Shown: positions 43,031 to 51,310 of the stretch, in pieces
Numbering within the stretch: position 1 is the stretch's first letter
Layout of the letters: each line of letters starts with the position of its first letter
IMG/VR virus record: IMGVR_UViG_3300046542_000227
Location: 62,001 to 126,000 of that record
From: a virus
Direction: 5' to 3' (one strand)
DNA length: 64,000 nt
Translations under genes and position numbers: made by a program
The notes under the pieces: generated by a model
Told to the model about the DNA's origin: nothing
What the model saw: the letters and a program-made list of their open reading frames with translations, nothing else
The model's database searches: none

Positions 43031-43792
43031 ATGCAAATTGAAAAGGATCCAGTAACCGATGGTCCGTTGATACGGGTGCGTTTTCAAGTGCCGGGTAGTA
43101 CTAGTCCGGTGAATTGGCCGATTCCGTATCCTTCATGGTGTTCTGGTAGCAACAGTCAGGGTAACTATGTTGTTGCCTATGTTAAAGACACCGAGACCCT
43201 GTTGAAGAACTGGCCTGACGCATTCGACATCGATGTCTTTGAAGAAGGGTTACAAGAGGTCACTTATACCGACCGCTTCCCACGGCCAGTACACATGACT
43301 CCTGAAGGGATGGCTAAGGCTCTAGAGGACTACAAGGGGTATCCCGTCTACGGAGAAACTGGTGCCTTTGCGTATACGAAAGATGGCTATGATCAGGCAT
43401 GTCGTGCTATCCGGAAGTTTCCGAAGGTATGGTCACCTGCTGACGATCTTGACCTTGATGCTAATCTCCGGATCCATCAGGCTAATGCCGCGGTATGGGG
43501 TAAGCCGGTTGAACTGCAAGAGGCGATGATCAATGCCCCGGTAGATCCTGCACTGTGGGCAACTCGCCAGCTCTATTGGGAACTGTCTAAGGGTATCCAT
43601 GACACCATCGAACTTACATGTGGTCTAGACTACAAAGAGTCTCAATATGTCACCGGAAAGGTTATGGCACATATCGGCAGGACCCTACAGGGCGATGGCG
43701 TTGATGACGGTTACTTTGTAGCGCATCGTTGTGAGCCAGACGTAGACCTTAGTCTGCACATGGCTTCTTATTTTGATGACATTAATACCTAG
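43031..43792 (+). CDS. C-terminal FDDIN-family protein, 253 aa
   Basis: GAGGTGTCC then ATG. The first 150 residues look like a distinct domain (RVRFQVPGSTSPVNWPIPYPSWCSG, VTYTDRFPRPVHMTPEGMAKAL). C-terminus: DDGYFVAHRCEPDVDLSLHMASYFDDINT, with the DGYF/AH block, the D-x-SLH for AGDL, and FDDINT end. Largest N-terminal fusion in the family. Confidence 0.8.
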   Translation: MQIEKDPVTDGPLIRVRFQVPGSTSPVNWPIPYPSWCSGSNSQGNYVVAYVKDTETLLKNWPDAFDIDVFEEGLQEVTYTDRFPRPVHMTPEGMAKALEDYKGYPVYGETGAFAYTKDGYDQACRAIRKFPKVWSPADDLDLDANLRIHQANAAVWGKPVELQEAMINAPVDPALWATRQLYWELSKGIHDTIELTCGLDYKESQYVTGKVMAHIGRTLQGDGVDDGYFVAHRCEPDVDLSLHMASYFDDINT

Positions 43793-43801
43793 GGAGTAGG
43801 T

Positions 43802-44143
43802 ATGCATACGCGTCGTGTTGGAACAATCGGTCATCTGCCTTATCGTGATCCGGACTATATCAGCAATGCCGAACGTCGTGAGATGATCGCTAAAGCTGAA
43901 GCAGACCCGGTTAAGCATCACACCATCGGGGTTTATAACAACGACAGTTATAAAGAGAACTGTGTACCTTCCAGTGAACTGCAACAGCATGTGGATTACA
44001 ACACGTCGTCTCGCCCAGGACGTGCGTTGTTCGTAGATGGTAAGTGTGTACACCGTGGGTATTTGTCGGAAGAACGGGCAGCCGAATGGGAAGAGAAGAT
44101 CCGTGGTTGGCCAATGCCTGCCATTAACTATCCTCGTCACTGA
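43802..44143 (+). CDS. Unknown protein, 113 aa
   Basis: ATG nine bases after the previous stop with GGGAGTAGGT SD. Hydrophilic; contains ISNAERREMIAKAEADPVKHHTIG and SRPGRALFVDGKCVHRGYLSEER. No family recognised. Confidence 0.7.
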   Translation: MHTRRVGTIGHLPYRDPDYISNAERREMIAKAEADPVKHHTIGVYNNDSYKENCVPSSELQQHVDYNTSSRPGRALFVDGKCVHRGYLSEERAAEWEEKIRGWPMPAINYPRH

Positions 44144-44151
44144 GGTGCATC

Positions 44152-44388
44152 ATGTCTAACGAACTTAAGGCTACCCCAGAGCAACTGGCTGAGGTAGCGA
44201 CACTTATGCCACGAATCGCTACGCGGATTGATCCGGAACATCTCGACGTCATTGCCTGTAACCTTGACTTGGTTTTGTTTCGTGATCACACCGTGCGTGC
44301 TGAGCTACCTTACATGACCCGTGTTGCACGGGCTACCAGATACGATCTAATCGCACTGGTACAACGAATCAACAAACTACGCCCTTGA
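44152..44388 (+). CDS. Small protein, 78 aa (tandem paralogue A)
   Basis: GAGGTGCATC then ATG. Pattern ATPEQLAEVATLMPRI..RI.PEHLDVIACNLDLVL matches residues 7-45 of the next gene (ATAAQLAELKLSVPRI..RL.EDQLDTLATNLDLII). Ends in RINKLRP. A short paralogue of the N-terminal part of the next gene. Confidence 0.75.
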   Translation: MSNELKATPEQLAEVATLMPRIATRIDPEHLDVIACNLDLVLFRDHTVRAELPYMTRVARATRYDLIALVQRINKLRP

Positions 44389-44396
44389 GGTGAATC

Positions 44397-45116
44397 ATGT
44401 CGATGGTCAATACGGCAACCGCAGCACAGTTGGCTGAACTCAAACTTTCTGTTCCTCGTATTGGGGATCGTCTGAATGAAGATCAGCTCGACACACTGGC
44501 TACTAACTTGGACCTAATTATCCGGGTTAGTGTCACCGATACTGAAGTCAAGGAATACGCGCTGCGTGACTTGCTGCGTAAGATGGTTGCCGATGAAGCC
44601 GACAGCTATAACAACCTGATCGACTTGGTGCGCCACATCAACTTCAAGTCGCTCGGTCCCATGATCGATAAGCAGATCGAGATGGCGATTGCATTGGCAG
44701 GTTTTGCTATACAGCCGGTCTTTGCTATGGGTGATGGTACACCGTCGTATGCGTACACCATGGGTCTGAACTTCCGTGCGGGTATTGAGCTATTAGCCGT
44801 GGCTGGTGAAGACGCGCGTCTGTTGCAATACGTGGTTGGTCGCTATGCCAAGTTGGCTTTGGCCAAGGAAGACCTGCTCAAGGAACGCAATGATGTTCTG
44901 AAGATGTCGACGCATGTTGGGTATGGTGTGCGAACTAAATGTGTTCCTGTTGCTGCGAGCTTTGCATTAGAGAACTACATGCATGGCAAGCGCGGCGAGG
45001 TCACTCAGGTTTACCAGATTATCATTGCGGATAAGAACAATCTCTTTCCTGATGAATCTGGATATGACGTGGGTTGGAACCAACCACGATTACCAAGAGT
45101 TAAAGCTGAGGGTTAA
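44397..45116 (+). CDS. Unknown protein, 239 aa (tandem paralogue B)
   Basis: SD GAGGTGAATC. N-terminal 75 residues parallel gene A, followed by a region of about 160 residues absent from A (PMIDKQIEMAIALAGFAIQPVFAMGDGTPSYAYTMG, ELLAVAGEDARLLQYVVGRYAKLA), helical and Ala-rich. The domain GDGTPSYAYTMGLNFRAGIELLAVAG resembles a DUF4262-type module (PSYAYTxGL) often seen in bacteria. Function unknown. Confidence 0.75.
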   Translation: MSMVNTATAAQLAELKLSVPRIGDRLNEDQLDTLATNLDLIIRVSVTDTEVKEYALRDLLRKMVADEADSYNNLIDLVRHINFKSLGPMIDKQIEMAIALAGFAIQPVFAMGDGTPSYAYTMGLNFRAGIELLAVAGEDARLLQYVVGRYAKLALAKEDLLKERNDVLKMSTHVGYGVRTKCVPVAASFALENYMHGKRGEVTQVYQIIIADKNNLFPDESGYDVGWNQPRLPRVKAEG

Positions 45117-45118
45117 AG

Positions 45119-45634
45119 ATGTCAACGCATCGCATTGCTGGGTACGATATCGATGGCTGCACCATTGACGTGCTACATAAGCTGTATTTCCGTGGGGCAC
45201 AGGAGTCGGGTGATCTACCATCCAAAGGCGGTATGTCCAGCCTGATCTCCTTGGGTTGGGCTCAGACCGACTGGGATCAACACCAGCCACACAGTCTCAC
45301 CAGTGCCGGCAAGATCATTGCCCAGCTGTATTACGAAGAGAAGGCTAAGCGTGCAGCCGACGTACTCAGTACTCCTTACCTGTCTCAAGGTGATCTGACT
45401 AAAGCGATTGCCGACGGTAACATCCGTTGGATGGGTCGTGGTAAGCCAGACATCCGTGAATGGGTGCCGGCTGATACCGCGTACAAGCTGGACGATATCA
45501 AACACGATATCGGTTTCTCGACCAAGACCTTCCGTGGTCAGCACCCCGAGTCTGGGGATCACATCTGCCTCACCTTCACCGTCGCGCCATCTGGCACCGA
45601 TTGCAAAGTTATTATCGTTGGGGAATCTGTTTAA
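45119..45634 (+). CDS. Unknown protein, 171 aa
   Basis: Starts two bases after the previous stop. Contains TIDVLHKLYFRGAQESGDLPSKGGMSSLISLGW (helix-turn-helix-like and Gly-rich), SLTSAGKIIAQLYYEEKA and HICLTFTVAPSGTDCKVIIVG. Soluble; may bind DNA but the HTH is not certain. Followed by a signal-peptide gene with no gap. Confidence 0.7.
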   Translation: MSTHRIAGYDIDGCTIDVLHKLYFRGAQESGDLPSKGGMSSLISLGWAQTDWDQHQPHSLTSAGKIIAQLYYEEKAKRAADVLSTPYLSQGDLTKAIADGNIRWMGRGKPDIREWVPADTAYKLDDIKHDIGFSTKTFRGQHPESGDHICLTFTVAPSGTDCKVIIVGESV

Positions 45635-45919
45635 GTGAAGTTGCCACTCTTTATTGCTGCAATGTTGTTGGGTAGTATTGCACAAGCGGCTGAGCCGGTT
45701 GGTGCTGTAAAGGCTGAAGTCATCAGCGCCAACTGTGTCGCCAAGAAAGTCGTTGGTATTAGTGCACTGTTTAGCAGTGGTGCTACTTATCAATGCCGAC
45801 TGTGGATCGAATCCGAACACGGTCAGGAACACATCAATCTCAACATCGACCATGAGGTTAAGCGTGGGGACAAGTTCCTCCTCGTACAAACCAACGATGG
45901 TTCCCACACTCTACTCTAA
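45635..45919 (+). CDS. Exported small protein, 94 aa, GTG start
   Basis: GTG start follows the previous stop without a gap. Signal peptide MKLPLFIAAMLLGSIAQA, cleavage after QAA. Mature part has two Cys (NCVAKK..., YQCRLWIESE) and a beta pattern with VKRGDKFLLVQTND; possible disulfide in the periplasm. Function unknown. Confidence 0.7.
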   Translation: MKLPLFIAAMLLGSIAQAAEPVGAVKAEVISANCVAKKVVGISALFSSGATYQCRLWIESEHGQEHINLNIDHEVKRGDKFLLVQTNDGSHTLL

Positions 45920-45927
45920 GGTGATCT

Positions 45928-46374
45928 ATGAGCCTCCACTTTACCGTTGTTGGTTTCGGCAAGCAACCTACCATTACCAGTGATACGCTGTTGCAGTACA
46001 TGGCGTACGATCCCGAAGTAGCGAACCGGGTTGTTGAAGGTAAGCTTGAGTACTTCGAGGTGCGTACCAAGGTGGAGGGTGTTCAGGTGATGCACATCGC
46101 TGTGCGTGATTCGAACATCAACTCTGAGAACCTGTGTCTGGTGTTCGAGCAGCCGTTCCCGGCTGAGCGTGCTGAAGATGCGGCGTGGATCGATGCCCGT
46201 ACTTACACGATGGGTATCCTCCTCGGCGAAACCATCTCCCGTTGTGGTGGTGAACTCCATGGGGTTGAAGGGTTGCTGGAAGACAAGTTCGGCAATGCCG
46301 GCTATTGCATCTCCGGTGTAGGTGAACGACTCGAAGCCGACCTAGCTAAGGCGCAGGTATTCCTGCAGGGGTGA
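45928..46374 (+). CDS. Unknown protein, 148 aa (tandem paralogue C)
   Basis: AAGGTGATCT SD. Shares spacing and motifs with the next gene: MS..(F/I)TVV.F...P, LEYFEVRTKVEGVQVMHIAVRD, NLCLVFEQPFP and GILLGETISR. Soluble alpha/beta fold. A four-base gap separates it from paralogue D, so the two are cotranscribed. Confidence 0.8.
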   Translation: MSLHFTVVGFGKQPTITSDTLLQYMAYDPEVANRVVEGKLEYFEVRTKVEGVQVMHIAVRDSNINSENLCLVFEQPFPAERAEDAAWIDARTYTMGILLGETISRCGGELHGVEGLLEDKFGNAGYCISGVGERLEADLAKAQVFLQG

Positions 46375-46377
46375 GTC

Positions 46378-46842
46378 ATGAGCTTCAACATTACAGTTGT
46401 TGCTTTTGATCGGGAGCCTAACCTCGACGATGTACTCTTAATGGAGTATCGGGGTTTCGATGGAGATCTGGTTGGCAAGGAGACCCTGTGTACTCTGCAT
46501 TTCTACGAGGTGAAAACTGACGTAGCGGGTGCACGGGTTATCCATGTCCAGTTCCGTGATCAGTTGGTTAGCTCAGACAACATGGTGTTGGTCTTTGAAG
46601 ACATCATCCCTGAAGGCACCACCACAGCCGCCGATATTCCGGTTGAAACAACGGAGCGGGTTCAAGGCGTGCTGGCGGAAACGGTACAACGGTTAGAGTG
46701 CTTTGATCTCAGCCGGGTTCAGCACGGTTATAGCTACGGGCGGTCGATGGTCTTCTGCTTTCTTGGTGTTAAGAAGGTCATTGATGAAGACATCGCCATG
46801 GGTAATCGTAAAACGTTTAAGGTCATAAAAGACGAGGGGTAA
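46378..46842 (+). CDS. Unknown protein, 154 aa (tandem paralogue D)
   Basis: Paralogue of the preceding gene: MSFNITVVAFDREP, LHFYEVKTDVAGARVIHVQFRD, NMVLVFEDIIP and GVLAETVQR line up in the same order. Stop lies inside a hairpin (46830-46853) that may terminate transcription. Function unknown. Confidence 0.8.
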   Translation: MSFNITVVAFDREPNLDDVLLMEYRGFDGDLVGKETLCTLHFYEVKTDVAGARVIHVQFRDQLVSSDNMVLVFEDIIPEGTTTAADIPVETTERVQGVLAETVQRLECFDLSRVQHGYSYGRSMVFCFLGVKKVIDEDIAMGNRKTFKVIKDEG

Positions 46843-46860
46843 TACCCTCGTCTATGTCCA
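46830..46860 (+). terminator. Terminator overlapping the stop
   Basis: AGACGAGGG-GTAATA-CCCTCGTCT stem, then ATGTCC; the hairpin contains the TAA stop of the upstream gene. Confidence 0.65.
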
Positions 46861-46872
46861 GTAGGAGTTATA

Positions 46873-47112
46873 ATGAAATCGATTCTTTTGGTATCGTCTG
46901 TTATTTCAGCAGTGGGTAATGGTGGACATGCCCTGTCTGAAAGCACGGTGGAGTACGCCAGTCAAAAAGCCTGTGCTCAAGCGGTAGAAATCCGCACTGG
47001 TAAAACCATGACTCCAACTAACGGTGGTCTGCGTCTGGAGATCCCGGTCGGGGTAGGTAACGGCAAGACTGTGTTCGTGTGCAGTCCATATGGGTCAGCA
47101 GCTGATGAGTAA
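46873..47112 (+). CDS. Exported small protein, 79 aa
   Basis: GTAGGAGTTATA then ATG. N-terminal hydrophobic stretch (ILLVSSVISAVGNGGHA) acts as a signal peptide; two Cys in the mature part (KACAQA, VFVCSP). Overlaps the next gene by 8 nt. Similar in length and Cys count to the exported protein at 45635. Confidence 0.6.
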   Translation: MKSILLVSSVISAVGNGGHALSESTVEYASQKACAQAVEIRTGKTMTPTNGGLRLEIPVGVGNGKTVFVCSPYGSAADE

Positions 47113-47392
47113 TAATCCTGAATCCTTCGGTCCTTTAACGCCAGCTGAAGACAAGGAACTTATGGCTATTGTCTTCCATGATGATTCCATCTACGAGCTG
47201 GAGAAAGCCAGTAAGTGGTATCAGCGAGTGATCAATGGTTTGCTGGATGGCGATATCGCTAAGCCCCGGTTTGAATCGGAGCTGAAACAGATCACTCGTT
47301 GTCTTGATCTTAAGCGCCGTAAAGATGAGTGGGGTGTCGCTGAAGTTATCACCCTCACTGAAATTCATACCCAAGGAGTAACGCATGCTTGA
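47105..47392 (+). CDS. Unknown protein, 95 aa
   Basis: ATG lies in the end of the previous gene (8-nt overlap). Helical, charged (PAEDKELMAIVFHDDSIYELEKASKWYQRVINGLLDGD). Overlaps the HD gene by 8 nt. Function unknown. Confidence 0.7.
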   Translation: MSNNPESFGPLTPAEDKELMAIVFHDDSIYELEKASKWYQRVINGLLDGDIAKPRFESELKQITRCLDLKRRKDEWGVAEVITLTEIHTQGVTHA

Positions 47393-48071
47393 TGCACTGT
47401 TAAAAGAGATCATTTCGTATCTCAAGCAATACAACCCCAACCCAATGGCGCCGTACCACTGCAACGAACACATGGAAGGCGTGTGGCATATCGCCAAAGA
47501 GATCTGGGACGTTGAGAAACTTGACCCTCAGTATGCTCTGCCGGATGCTGAAGAGGTCATGGCTATTCAGCTGATGCTGGCGTGCATGTTCCACGACTTC
47601 GGCCACACTGGCGGTATGATGAATGATCGTGAGAACATTCGTCGTGCGGTTAAGGCACTCAAGCGTTTCGTGTTGGTTGACTCCAAGGTCATCAACAAGA
47701 AGGTTGCCAAGAAGTACAAGGACAGCCTAGGGTTCATGCTCTGGGGTGCCATTGCACTGATCGACGTGACCGAGTATCCATTCGTGAAGACTCCGGTTAA
47801 TAAGCTGGAATTCATTATCCGTGACGCCGACCTGCTCTACACGACTGTTCGTGGTGAGCCAGAGATCGTGATGGATAAGCTGCGTATGGAGATCGAACGT
47901 AGCCAAGGCCGCACTATCACCCACGCCGAAATGGCTGAAGGTCAGCAAGCATTCATGTCCAGCGCACAGCTCTTCACCCCAACCGGGAAGAAGATCTGGG
48001 ACGAGAAGGCTACTGCGTTCTTCACCAAACTCAACGACTTCGCTGCTGAGCAAGCGGCAGCCACAGCCTAA
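47385..48071 (+). CDS. HD-domain hydrolase, 228 aa
   Basis: HD motifs: YHCNEHMEGVWHIA (residues 25-38), CMFHDFGHTGGMM (about 67-79, His-Asp pair), the second His cluster IRRAVKALKRF and IIRDADLLY (about 145-153) carrying the last metal Asp. Resembles PDEase-type HD hydrolases (H..HD..H..D). Substrate not shown by sequence; candidates are nucleotides or cyclic messengers. Confidence 0.78.
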   Translation: MLDALLKEIISYLKQYNPNPMAPYHCNEHMEGVWHIAKEIWDVEKLDPQYALPDAEEVMAIQLMLACMFHDFGHTGGMMNDRENIRRAVKALKRFVLVDSKVINKKVAKKYKDSLGFMLWGAIALIDVTEYPFVKTPVNKLEFIIRDADLLYTTVRGEPEIVMDKLRMEIERSQGRTITHAEMAEGQQAFMSSAQLFTPTGKKIWDEKATAFFTKLNDFAAEQAAATA

Positions 48072-48086
48072 CTGAGGATACTACCC

Positions 48087-48770
48087 ATGGCCACCAACAT
48101 TCTGTCGCTGGATGCGTTCATCAAGAACCGGTCTGAGCAAGGTGCACAAGAGTTTCGTACGTGGTTGCTGGAATTCGCTAAACGCATAGCGACGGCCTCG
48201 TACGATCCGCTCTGTCCGTACCCATTGTCCTTTCAGGTAATCTGTGCCGGTTGGGCACTCTACCTTGAGAACGACAAGATAACAGATTGGTGGGTGGCTG
48301 GGGTAGTGCCTATTGTAGAGAAGTGTGCTGACACCGTGAAGATACGGTTCGTCAGTGGGCTTGCTGATAAAGTAGAGGGCGAGTACCAAACGGTTGCTGA
48401 GATCGATTTGGCTCGCCATCTACGCACCGAGCGTCAGGACACCGATTTGGTGATGGCCTTCGGTCAGGCTTTGAACAGTTACGAAGGGCCGTCTGTATTA
48501 ATGCAGGCGTTGCCCTTTGTCAATATGCTCAAATTCGCTGTACGCGACATGGACTTCAGCTACCACTCGTTAACACAAGAGGGTGACTTGATCACACTGG
48601 TCATGGTTGGTTTAACCGAACAGTTCACCCTGCGGTTTCATTTCGAGCACGCTCGGCTGAGCCTAGAACGGTTGAAAGAAGACATGGCGCGACAAGAGCG
48701 ACGTACTGGAGAGCCATTGAACGTCGATTGGAATATCTTTAACAGGGCTGTGGATTGGGATAAGGAGTAA
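48087..48770 (+). CDS. Unknown protein, 227 aa
   Basis: GAGGATACTACCC before ATG. Soluble helical protein; VICAGWALYLENDKITDWWVAGVVPIVEK and basic end (ARQERRTGEPLNVDWNIFN). No family recognised. Four nt from the next gene. Confidence 0.7.
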   Translation: MATNILSLDAFIKNRSEQGAQEFRTWLLEFAKRIATASYDPLCPYPLSFQVICAGWALYLENDKITDWWVAGVVPIVEKCADTVKIRFVSGLADKVEGEYQTVAEIDLARHLRTERQDTDLVMAFGQALNSYEGPSVLMQALPFVNMLKFAVRDMDFSYHSLTQEGDLITLVMVGLTEQFTLRFHFEHARLSLERLKEDMARQERRTGEPLNVDWNIFNRAVDWDKE

Positions 48771-48774
48771 TACA

Positions 48775-49302
48775 ATGCTTAACCGGTTTCTCTACTGGTT
48801 ATTCCATCGCCGACTAACGTTTCTGTTAATCGGTCGAGCGTTAGATGCACAGTACCCTAGTGTACTGGTAAAGCTTAAGGGCATGACTGAGGACTATCAC
48901 ATCGTGGCCCTCACAAAAGGCAGTGTCCTGTTTCTACTGAACGACCATCGACTGGCTAGTGAACCACGGTCTAAGTTGGTTGCTTTCACGTTTCAAGAAT
49001 ACCTGCAACTGCAAGAACGTATCGAGAACTGGAAGACCAGTGAACCCTACCAGAAGATTCTACGGGGTATCTCTAAGATACGGGATATGTCTGCTCAACG
49101 TGAGTCGGTCCATGTCCATCTGAACATACCCGGTAAGGACAGCGCATATAGCTGCACTGCCTATTTCCTCAACTGTCAGTCGTTTATGCGAGGAGTAATG
49201 CAATGCACCCACACACTGTGGTTGGTTGTATTCGCTGAACTGACAACAACCGAAGCATACCTGCCTCACGAAGTAAAGATACGTTTACCGAGTAAGGCAT
49301 AA
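48775..49302 (+). CDS. Basic protein, 175 aa
   Basis: SD AAGGAGTAATACA. N-terminus Arg/Phe/Leu-rich (RFLYWLFHRRLTFLLIGRAL) that may associate with membrane or RNA; middle QEYLQLQERIENWKTSEPYQK helix; C-terminal beta region with Cys (YSCTAYFLNCQSF). Function unknown. Confidence 0.65.
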   Translation: MLNRFLYWLFHRRLTFLLIGRALDAQYPSVLVKLKGMTEDYHIVALTKGSVLFLLNDHRLASEPRSKLVAFTFQEYLQLQERIENWKTSEPYQKILRGISKIRDMSAQRESVHVHLNIPGKDSAYSCTAYFLNCQSFMRGVMQCTHTLWLVVFAELTTTEAYLPHEVKIRLPSKA

Positions 49303-49362
49303 CGCCGAAAGGCACAAAGGTCACCAACCATCGACGGTGACATTAATGAAGGAGCCCACACT

Positions 49363-49992
49363 GTGGCTGAGCAATACCTACAATACGCACCTCAAATTCT
49401 GGCCATCCTGACACGTCAGGCTTGCGCCAAACAACCGATCACTTATGGCGATATCGCTGAGGAGATCGGTATTGCCCGTAAGGGTAATCACATGGTCAAC
49501 GTGATGAACTCGGCGTTGTCGCGTCTGTTCTTCTGGTGTCAGCACAACGGCTTGCCACACTTGACCTCACTGGCCGTACGTACTACTGAACAAGTACCCG
49601 GTGTTGGCTTCTGGGGTTTGATCGGTCAGCGTAGTTTGTCGCTTGCTGACAAACGGGCATTCCTGCGGATCATCCAGGAAGAAGTTTATCGTTACTATGA
49701 TCCAGTGTCTCGGATTGGGACACAGGCTATTCTACCATTCCTCGATTCCATCGAGTACACGTTCGGTAAAGAGCCTGGCGTCAACCATTGCGATTGTCGG
49801 GTGCATTTCCCCGGTGGTAGTGCCACACGTCGGGTGCACCATATACACACCGATCGTCATAAAGCCATGGCTGATGCTCTGGAAAGTACTCTGGAGTTCG
49901 TGGTCAAATCCATTTCACACAGTACGGCAACCACGCTGGAAGCCGCCAGCTTCAACAAACTTCGTACGCTGGTCATGGGAGAAGCACAATGA
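49363..49992 (+). CDS. Winged-helix-like small protein, 209 aa, GTG start
   Basis: GTG with AAGGAG nine bases upstream. N-terminal 75 residues (ILTRQACAKQPITYGDIAEEIGIARKG, MNSALSRLFFWCQHNGLPHLTSLAVR) resemble a winged-helix fold seen in several phage/bacterial proteins of unknown function (ITYGELAE..). C-terminal half contains a Cys-rich stretch (NHCDCRVHF) and many His. ATGA overlap with the next gene. Confidence 0.65.
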   Translation: MAEQYLQYAPQILAILTRQACAKQPITYGDIAEEIGIARKGNHMVNVMNSALSRLFFWCQHNGLPHLTSLAVRTTEQVPGVGFWGLIGQRSLSLADKRAFLRIIQEEVYRYYDPVSRIGTQAILPFLDSIEYTFGKEPGVNHCDCRVHFPGGSATRRVHHIHTDRHKAMADALESTLEFVVKSISHSTATTLEAASFNKLRTLVMGEAQ

Positions 49993-50657
49993 GTAATCGT
50001 TACGGTATCTACGACGTAAAGTGCAACAGCAATGTTTTCAGTAACGCATTGCTGGAGCAGTCGGGCATGGCCACTGGGGTGGCTGGTGACAATGACATTA
50101 CTTACATGGCGGGTGGTTTCCACACCTACGCCAAAACCGACATGGGTGTCTGGATGGATGCGGTGCGCCATCACGTAGATGCGCTGCAAGAGATCCGCGA
50201 CTCGATGGCGGGTGACGATCCATGGAGTGGTGGTCATGGCACTCAGAAGGAGTATTACATCACCTCCTGTGTTGGCTTCGAACCACGTGATGACGAAGAA
50301 CGTGACGCTCTTCTCCACGATGCAACAATGATTCTGCGTGAAGAGAAGGCCATTCTCAATTCGATCGTAAATGGCCTCGTGATCACACCCATCGAAATCC
50401 TCAGTGAAGCAGACGGTGCTGTGGTCGATGAAGCACTTGAATTGCTGAGTACGGCTCAAGTGGTTCAAGCGGCGTTGATTCAGAAGAATGGTCGTGAAGG
50501 CGATGCTTTGTACATGTCGAAGATCAAGCGTCTGCGTCGTGTACTGCCTGCACGTATGAAGAAAGGTATTCCAGGTGAAACGGGTTCCTATGTACAGGAT
50601 GAACTCGCGGCACTGGTAAAAGAAATCAAGCCTTTCTTGGCTAACCCACCAGCATAA
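49989..50657 (+). CDS. Unknown protein, 222 aa
   Basis: Starts in the ATGA overlap. Soluble; GGFHTYAKTDMGVWMDAVRHHVDALQE near residue 40-65 and a basic C-terminus (SKIKRLRRVLPARMKKGIPGE). Terminator follows. No family recognised. Confidence 0.7.
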   Translation: MSNRYGIYDVKCNSNVFSNALLEQSGMATGVAGDNDITYMAGGFHTYAKTDMGVWMDAVRHHVDALQEIRDSMAGDDPWSGGHGTQKEYYITSCVGFEPRDDEERDALLHDATMILREEKAILNSIVNGLVITPIEILSEADGAVVDEALELLSTAQVVQAALIQKNGREGDALYMSKIKRLRRVLPARMKKGIPGETGSYVQDELAALVKEIKPFLANPPA

Positions 50658-50696
50658 CGGCATATGGTCCACGGGCTACCCGTGGACCTTTATAAG
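50657..50696 (+). terminator. Terminator with GGCATA arm
   Basis: Stem GGTCCACGGG-CTA-CCCGTGGACC, 10 bp, flanked by ACGGCATAT upstream and TTTATAAGG downstream. Confidence 0.7.
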
Positions 50697-50706
50697 GAGT
50701 ATGACT

Positions 50707-51231
50707 ATGACCATTTCTCGTGAGTTCCATCATGACTTCGGTATGTGGGAATCGTGGTTTGCCGGTCTGAAGGATCACCCGTTGTATGACGCTGACATCG
50801 TAGCCAAGGGGCTCGCCCTTTATGCCTTCTACTACTGTGATCATGCTGGTCACCGTACCTTGTCGGCTAGCGAATATGCTGCGGCTATCGAAGCAGTAAT
50901 CCCCAACTCGTCGGTGAACTTCAACATCCTGCTGCTGGAAGGCGAGTGGGTTCGTTGGTCGGCTACGTGGGCTGGGTTGTTCATCAAGCATGCTATCGGT
51001 CGTCACCGCGGTATCAACCGGATGATGTCAATCATCGAACATCGGCGGATTGACCCGATTACTCCTCGGGCTTTTATGATCGCACTTATTGGTGGCTGTC
51101 GTGTCTTCGATGCTTTGCAAGACGGTAGCGTCGAAGCAGAAGACATTCCAAAGCTATCTGATGAGATCATGGCTAACATCGAACTGGCCCACCATGAGGC
51201 TGACGTTACATGGTCTCCCACTAAACGATAA
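50707..51231 (+). CDS. Unknown protein, 174 aa
   Basis: Two ATGs (50701, 50707); 50707 has better SD spacing to AAGGAG. Sequence rich in Trp, His and aromatic residues (FHHDFGMWESWFAGLKDHPLYD). Ends with PTKR. A promoter box lies downstream at 51256, so this is the end of a unit. No family recognised. Confidence 0.7.
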   Translation: MTISREFHHDFGMWESWFAGLKDHPLYDADIVAKGLALYAFYYCDHAGHRTLSASEYAAAIEAVIPNSSVNFNILLLEGEWVRWSATWAGLFIKHAIGRHRGINRMMSIIEHRRIDPITPRAFMIALIGGCRVFDALQDGSVEAEDIPKLSDEIMANIELAHHEADVTWSPTKR

Positions 51232-51255
51232 TCACTGAGTGAACCGATACTGAGG

Positions 51256-51265
51256 TCTATATCAC
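51256..51265 (+). promoter_or_regulatory. TCTATATCAC promoter-like box
   Basis: Exact copy of the recurring box, 46 nt before the exported-protein gene at 51311. Confidence 0.6.
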
Positions 51266-51310
51266 AGACTTGTATAGAGGCCTCAGTTTACCGCAAAAGG
51301 AAACTTGTTT

